A stretch of 64,000 nucleotides of DNA, taken from NCBI RefSeq assembly GCF_029962835.1, contig NC_080575.1, forward strand, positions 58,706,493 through 58,770,492, read 5' to 3'. Below the pieces are notes generated by a model. The model was not told where the DNA came from and did not search any database. It saw nothing but the letters and a program-made list of their open reading frames with translations. This DNA is from Magnolia sinica. Taxonomy: Eukaryota > Streptophyta > Magnoliopsida > Magnoliales > Magnoliaceae. The position numbers and the translations under genes were made by a program. How positions within the stretch are numbered: the first letter of the stretch is position 1; each line of letters starts with the position of its first letter. Positions 10,198-22,280 of the stretch are shown one piece after another.

Positions 10198-10808
10198 CCC
10201 TTCATAGAAAGGCCATGAGAAAGAAAAATGGTAGCATAGGGGCCGATACTGATGCACTGCTTACGAGGGACAGGAATAATGAGTGAGATACAGGATCCTC
10301 TCGGTCGAGATCCGAATCCAAGGGCAAAGGCAAGTTAAAGTGTTGGAACTATGGGATGGTTGGGCACATGAAGAAGGATTATACAAATCCTAAGTCAACG
10401 AAAGAAAACTCAAAGGCTTCTTCCAGGGAGGCCAACACTACTATGTCTGATGAAGAGACAAGTGAAGGTGATGTGTTGTCAGTGTCTATGATTAGACACT
10501 TATACAATGATCATGGAGACAAGTGGATCCTTGACATAGGGGTTTCATATCACATGACTCCTCAGTAGAAATGGTTCACCAGTTACAGGGAGTGTGATGG
10601 TGGATAGGTGTTTATGGGCAATGACAATGCCTATAACGTTGTGGCTATTAGTACGGTGCATATCAAGATGTCCAATGGGATGGAGCGTACCTTGACCGAG
10701 GTCAAGCACGTTCCTGATATAAAGAAGAATTTGATTTCTCTAAGTGCACACGAAATAATAGGGTGCAAGTTCACCAGTTGTAATGGTGTCCTTAAACTTT
10801 CTAAAAAG
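10198..10808 (+). pseudogene. Ty1/copia Gag zinc knuckle and protease, truncated
   Basis: After a frame change, the plus strand reads CWNYGMVGHMKKDYTNPK near 10340-10395, a CCHC knuckle whose second and last cysteines are replaced by tyrosine. The frame 10356-10568 continues to a protease motif WILDIGVSYHMTP, where the expected D-S-G is D-I-G. The next frame (from 10608) has MGNDNAYNVVAI and VKHVPDIKKNLISLS, the usual region after the copia protease active site. Coding similarity ends at about 10808, where repeat X begins; integrase, RT and RNase H are absent. Loss of the active-site residues and of the whole 3' half make this a fossil. Confidence 0.75.
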
Positions 10809-12551
10809 ACGAGCTATCGATGTCCTAGAGGGGGGTGAATAGGACAATGCAAATAATTGAAATAAAAGCGAAATATATAAATAATACAAAATCTCAATCG
10901 CCTAATTATTGAAACCTTGATTCTAAATAATTCGTAGGACAACCTTCATCCAGAATATTAGGCAAAACAACCTTATTTCACGAATGTCTTTAAAATCAAT
11001 CTTTCAAACTAGCAAGAGAAGATAAAAATAATTACAGCATTTACCATAAGAATAAAATAGATAACATTCACCATCAAAGAGAATAAAGCATTCACCACAA
11101 GGCACAAAGGGGTTATAGTGGTTCGTGCTTAAAACAGTCACACCTACTCCACTCCCAAAATTACTACCCTCATAATTTTGGCTTTCACTATAACAGAGTT
11201 TTCACAGGCTCACCTTAACAACCTTATATAGTTCCTTGTGATTTTTACGGGCTCGCCACAATAAAACCCCTTTTGTGATTTTGATGGGCTATCACAAACA
11301 AAAACCCTCTTTGTGATTTTCATAGGCTATCACAAATCAACCCACTGAGATTTTCACAGAATATCTCAGAAAAACCTAAATGAAGTAAAGCAATAAAGGA
11401 CTTATCTTCAAATATCAATTCGAAGAAGCAGTTAAAGCTTGTAGCAAAGATCTTCTTTCTTGTAAATTGGTGAGGCAATATTCGCTCAAAAGAAAGAGTA
11501 TAGGGTTTTAAAGATTTTTAGAAATGAAAAACCTAAGTGTTACTGATTCAATTCTCTTAAATATCAAGAGGAGTATATACTACTCTTTTAAAATAAGATT
11601 GAAATAATCTTGAGAAATGGAATCAAATAAGCTTAAAAAGAAACATATAAATACCACACAATTAGCTTGTTGAGAACCAAAGCTTCTCTCTTACTTGCAG
11701 AAGGTTTAGAGTGATTTTTTGTTGTTATTTATAATGAGAGAAGACCTCTATTTAAACAAAGAGATTGGAAATTCGACTAGCCTAAGAATAGGTTCGGCTG
11801 GCTGAATTCTACCGGATTCGCTCCAATTGCTATCGGATTGTGCGGGATAAGATTTATCCAAAGTTTGGCTAGCCCGATGATAAATTCAGCTGGTAAAATT
11901 CTCACGAATTTTAAAAATGTGCATTGCTAGATTTTCGCATTGCTAGATTTTGGCCCAAACTTCACTCGGGCTAGCCGAACTTCAGGTTAGGCTGATCGAA
12001 CCAAAAGTTAGGCTGGCCAAATTTTCAATAAATTTTGACTTTTAGTCTGAACTTGAAGGTAGGTTAGCCGAGGAAGTTAAGCTAGTCGAACCAAAAGTTA
12101 GGCTGACTGAACTCCAGAGAAAAAACACTAATAAAAACCCAAAAATGAATAGACTTTTGAAAGTACCTAACTTAAGGTCTTTCTAGGGTTATATCACATG
12201 TTATTTAGCAAATACATGGGGTCGACTTGTCTTGAATTTGTCTTGAAATCGGGCGACATCTTCTTGAGATGATAGGCCAATCTTGAGCTGATCTTCAAAC
12301 ATGTAGAGTAGTTGCAATTCCATACTTGTGATCTGACTTATAATTCTTTTGTCTTACAAAATTTGACAACCTTATGTGTGCTAAACATTTAAGCACTTAA
12401 AATCTCCTCCTTTGTTAATTTCATGACAAAACACATATACATCCATACACATCACATCATACAAACATACATAAATCATCTCATGGACTCATCCATCATT
12501 TTGAAGCTTTGGTTGAAAAGGTCATCTACACACCACTTGTAGTATATCTTT
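10809..12551 (+). repeat. Unclassified repeat X, copy A
   Basis: A/T-rich non-coding repeat that starts at the break in the copia element with GTCCTAGAGGGGGGTGAATA and is matched in order by copy B (16105-17089): the GGGGGG signature, GACAACCT phrases, ATTCACCA(T/C)AA, TTATAGTGGTTCGTG, CTACTCCACTCCCA, GGGCTATCA. Between about 11780 and 12115 it contains several GGCTAGCCGAA-type palindromic motifs. No coding capacity. It may be part of an LTR element, but I cannot place it in a known family. Confidence 0.5.
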
Positions 12552-14205
12552 TATCACGCCCCAGACTCGGAAACTGGGCTCATAAAATTCCCAATCGCCA
12601 AATCCAGCACTGACAACCTCCATAGTACACCATTCTCGGCTCTTGGCACCCACATACCAGGTTCCAATCCTAAGATCCTACAAGGAGGATTTTCAACATA
12701 ATTTGTTTCATAAGAAGCATAACCATAAGCATAACCCATAATAACAACAAGAAACATTACCACATATCTAATAATATCAAAAAAATTTGGGTACAAGACA
12801 TAAAAGGAAATACAATATGGATATCAAAAACTCCATAAACTCAGTCGAATGCTCCTACCTCAGCTCAACTACATCCTAGCGTCACCTACACGCATCTATC
12901 GTGCATAAGCTTATCGAAAGCTCAGAGGGTGGTGTACGTGGGTGCGCAATATAGGTGTCAGGCATACAATACAAGTCCATAAATCATATAATATCAGGTA
13001 AACGAAAATACTAACAAGTCCATGAATGTCATAAACCTTATTTAAAATGCGTAATCATAGTAAACCAAATGCCATATGCGGGGGATACAATGCAATATGA
13101 CGCCATATGCGGAGGATGTAAAGCAATAAGGTATTATATGCGGAAGATGTAATGCAATAAGATGTTATATGTGAAAGATGCGATGCAATAAAATGTTATA
13201 TGTGGAAGATGCAATGCAATAAGATGCCATATGCAGGGGATCATGTTGCTAGAGTGTGAAGTCAGGATGATAGTGTGTAGTATCGTAAGCCATAGGGCCC
13301 ACCATAAGGGACTTCTATCCAAACCAGTCTCATACCTAAATTTGGATAGCTAGACTCAATGTGGTAAAGTCCTAATCTCAGGTTGGTCGCATACCTAACC
13401 AAAATCGTGGCTATTGCGAATGTACATATAATGGTATAATTGCATACTACCAGCCCGAGTGGCTAGTGAATGGATGAATGAGTCAATGTTGAACATGCAA
13501 CCTCCACTCGATAGATCCACATATCAGTACCGCACATCTCTAGGATAACATATATTAGTACAGTTCCTCTCTAGACAATCATCGGGGTCTAATACACTCC
13601 ACGTCAGCTTGCTACCCCATCTAAGTGCACAACTGGGTGAGTGGAAGAGACCTCACTTTTCACCTACCAATATCGGGCCCGGCTCGTCGATAACAGACTC
13701 ATTCCTCAAGTTGGGTCAAACTCAGCCTAGCTATTGCCCCCTCACTCGAATGAGTAAGGCCATACCCCCTTCCAACCGACCATGACACAATGGGAGACAT
13801 GGCCAACTGGTATTCGGCTATCATGCACTCATGCATCCACTCGTCTAGACATTGGAGTATCCGCTGGCCTCGGGAGTTTAGGGACTTTCATCCACGGACA
13901 TATAACATGCCCATATGCTAGAACCAAACATTTCTAATGTCCCATCTAACCATCCACGATATGCCTGTGAAGGTCGCAGCCCTGATGTCACTACGGTGAA
14001 TAGTGATTATACCACATAAAATGAGATGCATGAGTCATACCATCCAATCATGTATCAAACCTACGAATAACATACGATCATGTAAGGCAACTCCGTCTCA
14101 CAGGGAGTCCCATAACCAATCAGCCCAATGTCATATGCTATGGTCAATCACTCCTCACAACAAGCATACATATGATGCGTATGGGCATGTATCATGATGT
14201 AATCA
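12552..14205 (+). repeat. LTR of family F, copy 1
   Basis: Begins TATCACGCCCCAGACTCGG (TG of the family mutated to TA) and shares with copies 2 and 3 the phrases AT(C/T)GCC(A/G)AAT, CCCATTCTC(G/A)GCTC, CCAG(G/A)TTCC and TCCTACAAGGAG. It also shares with copy 3 the later ACGCATCTATCGTGCATAAG and GTGAAGTC(A/G)GGATGATAGT blocks. TGTCACGCCCC starts of this kind are common in plant Ty3 LTRs; no internal region is present. It abuts copy 2 directly. Confidence 0.6.
13069..13245 (+). repeat. Minisatellite, about 31-bp unit, roughly six copies
   Basis: A degenerate tandem array within F copy 1 with a unit of the type ATGCCATATGCGGAGGATGCA plus ATGCAATAAG. F copy 3 has only a single recognisable unit at the equivalent place (near 17690-17720). 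Confidence 0.65.
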
Positions 14206-16104
14206 TGTCACGCCCCAAACTCTGAAACTGGGCCAATAAAATTTCTGATCGCCGAATTCGGTGCTAACAGCTTCTGTAGTATCCCATTCTCGGCTCCCAA
14301 CACACATATGCCAGATTCCGATCATTAGGTCCTACAAGGAGAATTTTTAGTGTGATTTTTCTTGAATGGTTAATCTGTTTAAGTGGTTACACATTTTATA
14401 CATGGTATCAATGCATATCGAAGAGACAAACCTATTCAATAAAGTATATAAGCATGATTATAAGGCAGACAATAATAATCCACAATCGACCTTCTCTAGC
14501 ATGACACATATGAAAAGTATAAACCAAGTGACATACTCCCTTTACAACTATAGGAGTCTATACAGCATGTCTAACATTAGCCTTCCAAGGCTCTGGATAA
14601 TCCAAGATGGGGACGGTGGGTCTAGCCCATATGTCGAGATAGGTTCTATACACCTGATACCACATATTCTTCCATCTACAACATGGAGGTGATGATGATG
14701 TACTAATGTCAAGGATGCGCCTTACACTCATCCCAAGAAGGCGAACTATGTGGACGATATATATACATAACATGTGGTCCTAGCAATCGATCACAAAGGT
14801 AGGATACTTCCTACGTGGTAAGTCAAGCGAGTACACAACAAGTGATCCTTCTCATTATCTTTATCGTACAATGACCAGGCTTTTCTATGGGGCCCGATAT
14901 GAATAAAAGGCAGGCCTTGATATAATTCACACGCCCAAGACTATGTGGCTTTACAAACAGATGGGGTAGCTCACTCATCATCTAAGTGGGCCTCTATTTT
15001 GGGTCACTAAACTTAAACAAACACATGTATCTAGGCGGTCTACATTTACCATGGAAGGCCTGGTATGAACACAATGAGGGCTCCAATACTTGGGTAGTCC
15101 TACAAGATGTGAGAGGCATCATTATCAATGGGGCCCAGTGGTTTGGGGTAGCCCAACAAGAGAAGGTGGGTGTCATAGGGGCCCAATGGTTTGGGATAGC
15201 CTAATCATGGCAAGGTATATCTGCCACTCATATAAGATTTGAGTGAAGGGAGGAAGAATGGGGAATGGGCTTAACAATGGGCCCTGGGGAGACTTTAATA
15301 GTGTGGTCCACTTGGGATTTCATCTGACTCATGATGGGGCCCCTGGCCCTTATGCTAGCTGGGAAGGTAGATGGTTAGCCTGTGTAGAACACATATGTCA
15401 AGGTGGGTAGCCCAAAGCCTAGAAAATGGACAAATAGTGCGCATATACACACAATATGGTGGGCCGCATAGGGCAGCCCCGTGGTCTAAAACGGATGGAC
15501 TATGTGCATATGATACACCCATCAAGGTAGGCTTCAAGGTTTGGTCAATCCTTCTAGCATCAATGGGGGCCCAACATTTGAGATGGGTCATACTAGTAAT
15601 AGTGGGGGCCCAACGATTTGGGTTAGCCCACTAAGAGGAGATGAGAATGGGCCTAACAACGGGCCCAAGGAAGGATTACAATGTGGACATTTAACCGTCA
15701 TTGCTCTTACAATGTGGACATTTAACCACCATTGCCCCCGAGGCATGGCTTATAGAATCTATCTCATGATGGGGGCCCAAGGTCCTTATGCTAGCTAGGA
15801 GATGGATGGGCATCATAAACATAAATATATCATGGTGGAATCACACATCACAATTGGGCCTTATCTCATAGGCCTCATATCACCACAATGGGCCTATCAT
15901 ATATCATATTAGGCCTCATCATATGGGCCTCTCATACATCACATTGGACCTCACTCATGGGCCTTACATACATCACATCGAGATTTATACAAGGGCCTCA
16001 TATATATATATATCACTTTGGGCCTCATCATAAGTGCCTCAAACACATCATATTGGGCCACACACAAGGGCCCATAAGCTAGGCACAAGGGATGGATAGT
16101 GTTT
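14206..16104 (+). repeat. LTR of family F, copy 2, with GGGCCC-rich sub-repeats
   Basis: Begins TGTCACGCCCCAAACTCTG and matches copies 1 and 3 for about 150 bases, then diverges. From about 14880 it is dominated by GGGGCCCA(A/G)(T/C) phrases (near 15138, 15178, 15337, 15568, 15604, 15773), a 30-base duplication beginning TTACAATGTGGACATTTAAC (about 15676 and 15709), and at 15850-16075 a tract of GGGCCTCAT..CATACATCACAT units. No gene. The right end, just before repeat X copy B, is approximate. Confidence 0.5.
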
Positions 16105-17089
16105 GTGAAAAGGGCAAGCTCCAAGCCATAGAGGGGGGGTGAATAAGACTATGGAAAATAAAAATAAAATGCAAAAAGATAACACAGATAGTAGAAATTA
16201 AAAGCAACCTCAAATGCACAAGTATTGAGAGGTTGATAGAAACGTTGTTCTGAGGACAACCTCACACCAAAAATCAATGGCTTATGGTAGGACAACCTGA
16301 TTTCTACAACGTTTGTGAGTATCAAAAACTCAAAGTAATTCAGAGGCAGAAGAAATAAACCTAACTATTACAACATTCACCATAAAAGAATAAAATAGAT
16401 TACAACATTCACACACATAATCAAATACAACTATCCACCACAACTCCAAGAATTATAGTGGTTCGTGTGTGTACACCAACTATTTGCAAACAGCCACACA
16501 ACTACTCCACTCCCAATATCCACACCCATGGGATATTGGGAAAACCTTTACAATTGTTTTTCAATGGGCTATCATAATTAAAAACCCCACACTAATATTT
16601 TTCTGGCTGATCTCAGTCAAAACCACAAATACAGATTTTCCTGGCTGAATCTCATAAACTAAAAGTACAGAAAATAAAATCCATACTTATCTGAAGAATG
16701 TTCTTTGATGTAGACAGTAGAACTGCTTCTTTGTAGACGAAGATATTCAAAGTTCAATTTCACAAAAGAAGGGGTTCTACGTCTAGATGAATTTTAAATT
16801 AAATCCAACCTTTGGCTACTTGTATTCAATTTCGTGGACCTCACAAAGGGTTAAATCAAAATCCCCTTTTTAAATCAAATAGAATGGAATCAAGAGATCA
16901 AGAAATTAAATAACTAAAAAGCTATTAAGATAAATTTTAAATACCTCACAATAGCTTCTCGATAATAGGGACTTATCTCTCAGAGTGGTGGCTTGAATTG
17001 GCTTGGAATGAATGATAAATTCTAAGAAATGTCCACTATTTATAGGTTGCAAATCGGTTCCCTCGACTGGTCCTAGGTTCGGCTGGACT
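16105..17089 (+). repeat. Unclassified repeat X, copy B (truncated)
   Basis: Second copy of X in the same orientation, starting AAGCCATAGAGGGGGGGTGA. It parallels copy A up to the GGTTCGGCTGGACT phrase at 17075-17089 and is there interrupted by F copy 3. Non-coding. Confidence 0.5.
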
Positions 17090-18047
17090 TGTCATACCCC
17101 AAACCCAGAGATCAGACTCACAGGAATCCCGATCGCCGAATCTGATGCCGACAGCCTCCGTAGTACCCCATTCTCAGCTCCCAGCACCCATACGCCAGAT
17201 TCCGATTCTAAGATCCTACAAGGAGGATTTTTCAACGTACATTTATCTCGTAAAAAGCATAACCACAAGTTTACCCAAATCACAAAGGCAACATCATCAT
17301 CACATATCCACTAATATAATCATTTGAATACAATGCTGAAAGAAAAATACATATATCAAAAGTCAAAGCTCCAGAGGTCCACTGCATGCTCCAAGCTCAA
17401 TGCTGCTACAACCTAATGCCACCTGCACGCATCTATCATGCATAAGCTTATAGAAAGCTTAGTGAGTGGTGAAAGTTTGTGCACAAGGTAAGTGCCAAGT
17501 AAGTAATATCAGAGTAATCAGAGTAAGTGGAAATACTGACAAGATCATGAATCATACGATATCAGAGTAAGCGAAAATATACTGGTAAGTCCATGAGTGC
17601 TATCAGCCGTACCAAGGCTATGCGATGTAAGGCATGAATGCTAACGGCCATATCAAGGCTATGCGATGCCAAAATATAATAAGTCAATATCAGATGCTGA
17701 GGATGCAATGCAATATGCGGTGTGAATGAAATGACTAAGCTGGAGTGTGAAGTCGGGATGATAGTACGTAGTATCGCAAGCTATGGAGTCTATCATAAAG
17801 GACTTCTATATAAACCAGTCTTATACCTAAATTTAGATAGTCAGACTCAATGTGGTAGACTCCTGATCTCAGGTTAGTCGCACGTCCAACCCAAATCATG
17901 GCCATGAGAAGCTACACAATAATTAGTTACGCACCACCAGCCCGAGTGGATAGTGAATGAAATGAATGCATAAGTATGCAACTCTTACTCAATAAGTCCA
18001 CATATCAGTACAGTTCCTCTTTAAAAAATCACTGGGGTCTATTACAT
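17090..18047 (+). repeat. LTR of family F, copy 3, interrupted by the chromovirus
   Basis: Starts TGTCATACCCCAAACCCAGA and parallels F copy 1 as far as a position equivalent to about 13590. There the Tekay-type element begins (18048). The remainder should lie beyond 64000. The last five bases, TACAT (18043-18047), are the predicted target-site duplication of the chromovirus. Confidence 0.6.
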
Positions 18048-18825
18048 TGTAACGTCTTAAAAAAATCCGTACAAAGACCCGAGTACTACCTTAGGCAGAA
18101 ATTACCCAGGACCAGATCCTTTAGAAATTAGGTTAATATTAGCAAGTACTAAACTAGAGTGCTTATGAAATTGTACTAATCACTTTAAATATGATCTATA
18201 AGACCCAAAATGTGCAGAATCATTGACGCTACATTACCCTGAAATCTAGAATCCATCCTTAAACCCGGTTGCTCTCGGGAGCACACCAAAACTCCGTATC
18301 GGACTTGGACCGCACGTTGAAAGTTCGATTATCCCAAAAATATACAGTTATGATGGCATTACTGGACTTAACAACCCCGTTGGAAATCAAGTCCTAACTG
18401 TGTCTAGAAATGCACAACTTGAGCCCGGAGCGAAGAGGGTGAGAAACGTGAAAATATTTAAGAATAAAATCTGAATTTAAGTAATTTAAGTCGTGTCGCT
18501 TGCGGGCCAAATATAAGGATTCAGACCGTCAGAATCTGACCCAAATACACCCTCGGGTCAGGAGAATATCCCTCACATGTCAATGTACTTGTGGCCCTGA
18601 TCGAGTGACCATGACCGCCGAACTGAAACTGGTCCGCCACGGCTAATCTGTAAATCCGATCGGTACGAAAACTCAGCCTAACCTAGATCCATGGTCAGGG
18701 AGCTTAATTTCGACCGCACATGGAAAAGGGGCCACCAGAAGTGCTCTATTGGACCGAAACGGCCCATATTTGGTTATAACCTAAGTATACCTTGGCCCTG
18801 GGGCCATTTCCATCAAACTTGAGCC

Positions 18826-18832
18826 TATATAA
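18826..18832 (+). promoter_or_regulatory. TATA box of the chromovirus 5' LTR
   Basis: CCTATATAAGGACC, followed by a GA-rich tract from about 18885. The same box occurs at 62963 in the 3' LTR. Confidence 0.65.
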
Positions 18833-21697
18833 GGACCTTAAACCCCCTCTCTCATATCCCATACGAATTTGAGAAACCCTAGGAGAGAGAGAAGAGAAAA
18901 GAGAAAGGAAAAGAGAGAAAGTAAGAGTGAGAGTTGGAAGATCTTCCTGGGATTCGATCTCATTGCTCCTCGGCCTTAACTATCGCATCTACATCGCTAT
19001 TCCTGCGAATTCCATTCCACTATTGGGTAAGAAATCCTAACCCTAATCCGGTTTAAGATTTCTGATAATGTAGGTTATCAAATAGCTAACCTAATTTATC
19101 CTATAAGTTGCCAAATCTACCGTAGACACACACTTAGCTTTAAACTGAGTTCGTTACAAGTCTACCGGCGAAAGGTGCGGACTATAAATGTATAGGTTAT
19201 GGTTTTCAAGGATTTCAATGTCGGTGAATGGTTTATTATTGATGTGGGTGTAATTTCACATGCAAAATACGATATTTGTATTGTATTTCTGATATATATG
19301 AACTATATTGAGATTTGTGTATTCCATGTATATGTAGAAAGTATCGTATACGTATGAAATATGAACATGTGTTTGCCATGATTAATTGTCGTGTGTTTGT
19401 GTTAGTTGTATGTGTAATAACTCCTTGGCAAAAGGATTTGTCCTAATACGTGCTATCACCAACATACGTCGAGTATGTTGGAATATGTAGTCTAAGTGTT
19501 TGTAGAAATGTCGGAATGAACAAGTGTGTAATATATTGTACTTTATATGGGCGATGAGAAGAGATTCTCAACTACCTTAACGATGTGTATGATTTCCTTC
19601 ATGCAAGTTACATTCTTTGTCTGCTTAACTTAGACACTACTTATGTGTGAATTCATGTTTAAGTTGAAATCCATCAAATGCTCACATGCTTGTATGATTA
19701 GAATTGTTGATCCATTACTGTTCTGATTTGCTTGTATGAGTATCTGTTATAATTGAATGTGTTTGGAACTATGGAATAGTCCAGGCAATCAGTAATAGGT
19801 TCTACTATGGTGGCTGAGGTTGTCTCGCCACATAGGACGTGATCGATGAATCCGAGCCGTACTTGGGATGTCGGCAGTGGTTAGGCCACACGGAGTGCTT
19901 ACGCACTTCATGTTGATTAACTCAACATGCGCTCATACTAATCGAGCTCGTCAAGTAACCTGATTGACCCGATGTATGTTCACCATGTATGGACGCTACT
20001 GCTTGAATCTAAGGTACCAAACTCACCAGTGAAAACCCTTCTAAACCTTGGTACCTCGATCCACTAAGACTCATAGCTGGGCATGGTGGTATGGGATACC
20101 GTGGTCGATCTGTCAGCCTACGCTGGGGTGACGGGCCTCCCTGTAGTGACTAGTGAGTAACCCAGACTTGTGAGCTGAATACGGTGGTATGGGACACTGT
20201 ATTCGAGCTGTTAGCCTACACTGTAAGGTGACGAGCCCTTTGTAGTGATGTTGAGGGTCAAATATTGCATGTTAGACCTTAATTATTACCTGATTTTACG
20301 TACATGATAATGCTTAATGCCCTACTTTAATCTTGTTTTTGGTGCAAGGTGTATTTATGAGCCTGGACCGAAAAGGATGTTAAAAGCATCGATTTAACGC
20401 TCAGGAATTACCAAGGCAATGGACGGGACTACAGGGGACTGAGATCGACAGATTTACACACCAGAGATTCGAGAAAATTAGGAAACTGAAGCTCAAGTAG
20501 CCCAAAATTTGTCCAGAATGCAAGATCATGGGGTTCCCACCTTCCGCTCGGCTCGAAACTTCATACATGGCAAAGGGACCACAAATTAACCGTACACGTC
20601 AAAATTCAGCCCTTGGATCAGTGTGTAAGTGACCCAATGGATAAGATTAGACAATAACCATTAAGAAAGCATCTTGGACATCCTTGGGAGATCAGGACCC
20701 AAACTGAACCGATGGAAAGAGTATGAAAAATGATGGATACCCGTCAAATTTCACTTCTTTTGGATGATACAGTAGGGAGAAACGAATGATAGACGTTTCT
20801 AAAAGGGAGAGTGGCAAATTTGTAAATATAATGAACTCCATATCCATGCACCTAACTGAGAATTGGCTTGCTTCGATGATGGGTAGTGACTCATCACATG
20901 TGGATGGTGCGGCCCACCTAGTGTTCAGATCTACTTCATACTTTGACTCATGGGCTTACACGTTACTAAGAAGAGGATGAACGGAGCAGATCTCCAAAAA
21001 TACCATCAGAAGTGGGCCCCACCTATTTTTGTACAAAACATCCAAATAGTGCCAAAAACGTCCAGTGATGGACGTGCTTACGATTGGGTTTTGCCAGTGA
21101 GCCCCATCCATCATGCTTTTTCATGATCCGAACCATCCAATGCACTCAGAAGATAAATTTGACTGCAACTTGAGCGATTCCAAGCTTCCATGCACACGTT
21201 CAAGACTGCAGTAGTAAGAAAAATGCTGCTGCGTCTATTGATGGTGTGGCCCATATGAATAACAGATTCACTCCAAATTTGAGCCCGTGATCAGGCATGA
21301 ATACAGAAGCTCTAATACTAGATTTGATGCACCATAAAGTCAGTATAAGTGGACCCCACTGACCTCATCCATGGAAACGGAAGTTTCTGTTTTCCTTCTG
21401 CGCAGCTGCTGTGCGCAAGGAGCGCGTTCGCAAGTTCCAGACGATCCGGGAAGTAGTGGACCACCACCGTTGTTTAGATGGCCAATCCGGACCATCCAGA
21501 TGAAGGTTAAGCAAGAAACGACCCTAGTCATGGAGCTATGCTACAATGTGAAGCCGTGCACTGTCCTAAAAATCAAGCCAAACGCAACTATCCATGCGTT
21601 TTCGCTGCATGGGCAGTTCGGTTCCACTGCAAACTGCGAAAATAGTGTCGATTCTACCGACTCTTGCTGTGTTACCGATTCCACCACCCCTAGCACC

Positions 21698-21704
21698 TAT
21701 AAAA
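21698..21704 (+). promoter_or_regulatory. TATA box of LTR1
   Basis: CACCTATAAAACAGAGAGAG; the same box is at 28096-28102 in LTR2. A GA repeat follows directly, placing the expected transcript start near 21730. Confidence 0.65.
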
Positions 21705-21928
21705 CAGAGAGAGAGAGAATGTGAGAAGGATCATCTTTGGGCTGGACGTGAAGCACAGGAGAGAGAGGGATCTCTTGGACAGTAAAGAGTGGGCAGCCGT
21801 GGAGGCAAAGTGGTCGGCCAAGATCTTCTTCTTTCTTCCCTTTTAGTTTTTCTTCTTCTTTTAGTGCTTTTATGAGACTTTAGTCTGATCATGATTATGA
21901 TAGGCTAAACGTCTTAGCTAAGGCTAAA

Positions 21929-21950
21929 CCTCTTAGCTAGGGCTAAGAGG
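21929..21950 (+). promoter_or_regulatory. Conserved leader hairpin in LTR1
   Basis: Perfect 9-bp arms CCTCTTAGC and GCTAAGAGG around a TAGG loop, about 230 bases after the TATA box and so in the transcript leader. It recurs in LTR2 (28304-28325, one change that leaves a G-U pair) and in all three Athila LTRs on the minus strand. Confidence 0.6.
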
Positions 21951-22140
21951 TGAAGCTTGTAGTGTGATTAGGCTGTTAGCTTTGCTTTGATTCATGGTTA
22001 TTGAACTCTTGTGGATTTTAGTTTAATTATTAAGGAATACTTTTAGTTTTTAATGGTTTATTGTGACTCAAATTACAGTAGATCTGCAATAGCTTTGAGT
22101 ATGTTCTTTTCATTATGAGATTGTGAACTTAGGACGCTCT

Positions 22141-22280
22141 GTTGTTCACCATTGTCTCCTTGGCATGGTTGGGTGACGGAACCCCTTCCTAACTTTCACA
22201 ATTCTCTTGTGATTGGCTGTGGTATCGGTAAATTGTTGTTGTTCACCATAGTCTCCTGGGCATGGTTAGGTGATGGAATT
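22141..22280 (+). repeat. Direct duplication of a leader motif in LTR1
   Basis: The phrase GTTCACCAT(T/A)GTCTCCT followed by (T/G)GGCATGGTT(G/A)GGTGA occurs at about 22143 and again at about 22239. The same pair, in the same spacing class, is found in LTR2 (about 28524 and 28620) and on the minus strand of the Athila LTRs (for example 35560-35580 and 35653-35680). Confidence 0.6.

Noticed and set aside
12554-12796. Short ORFs at the starts of F copies 1 and 3 (12554-12796, 17012-17327)
   Set aside because: They cover LTR start sequence, lie on opposite strands in the two copies, and are not conserved as proteins.
13069-13245. A CRISPR-like array
   Set aside because: Units are contiguous and degenerate without unique spacers, in a plant LTR; it is a minisatellite.
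21371-21785. ORFs of 60-130 codons inside LTR1 and LTR2 (21371-21785, 27868-28269)
   Set aside because: They overlap the promoter and TATA box, differ in frame and length between the two LTRs, and have no recognisable motif.
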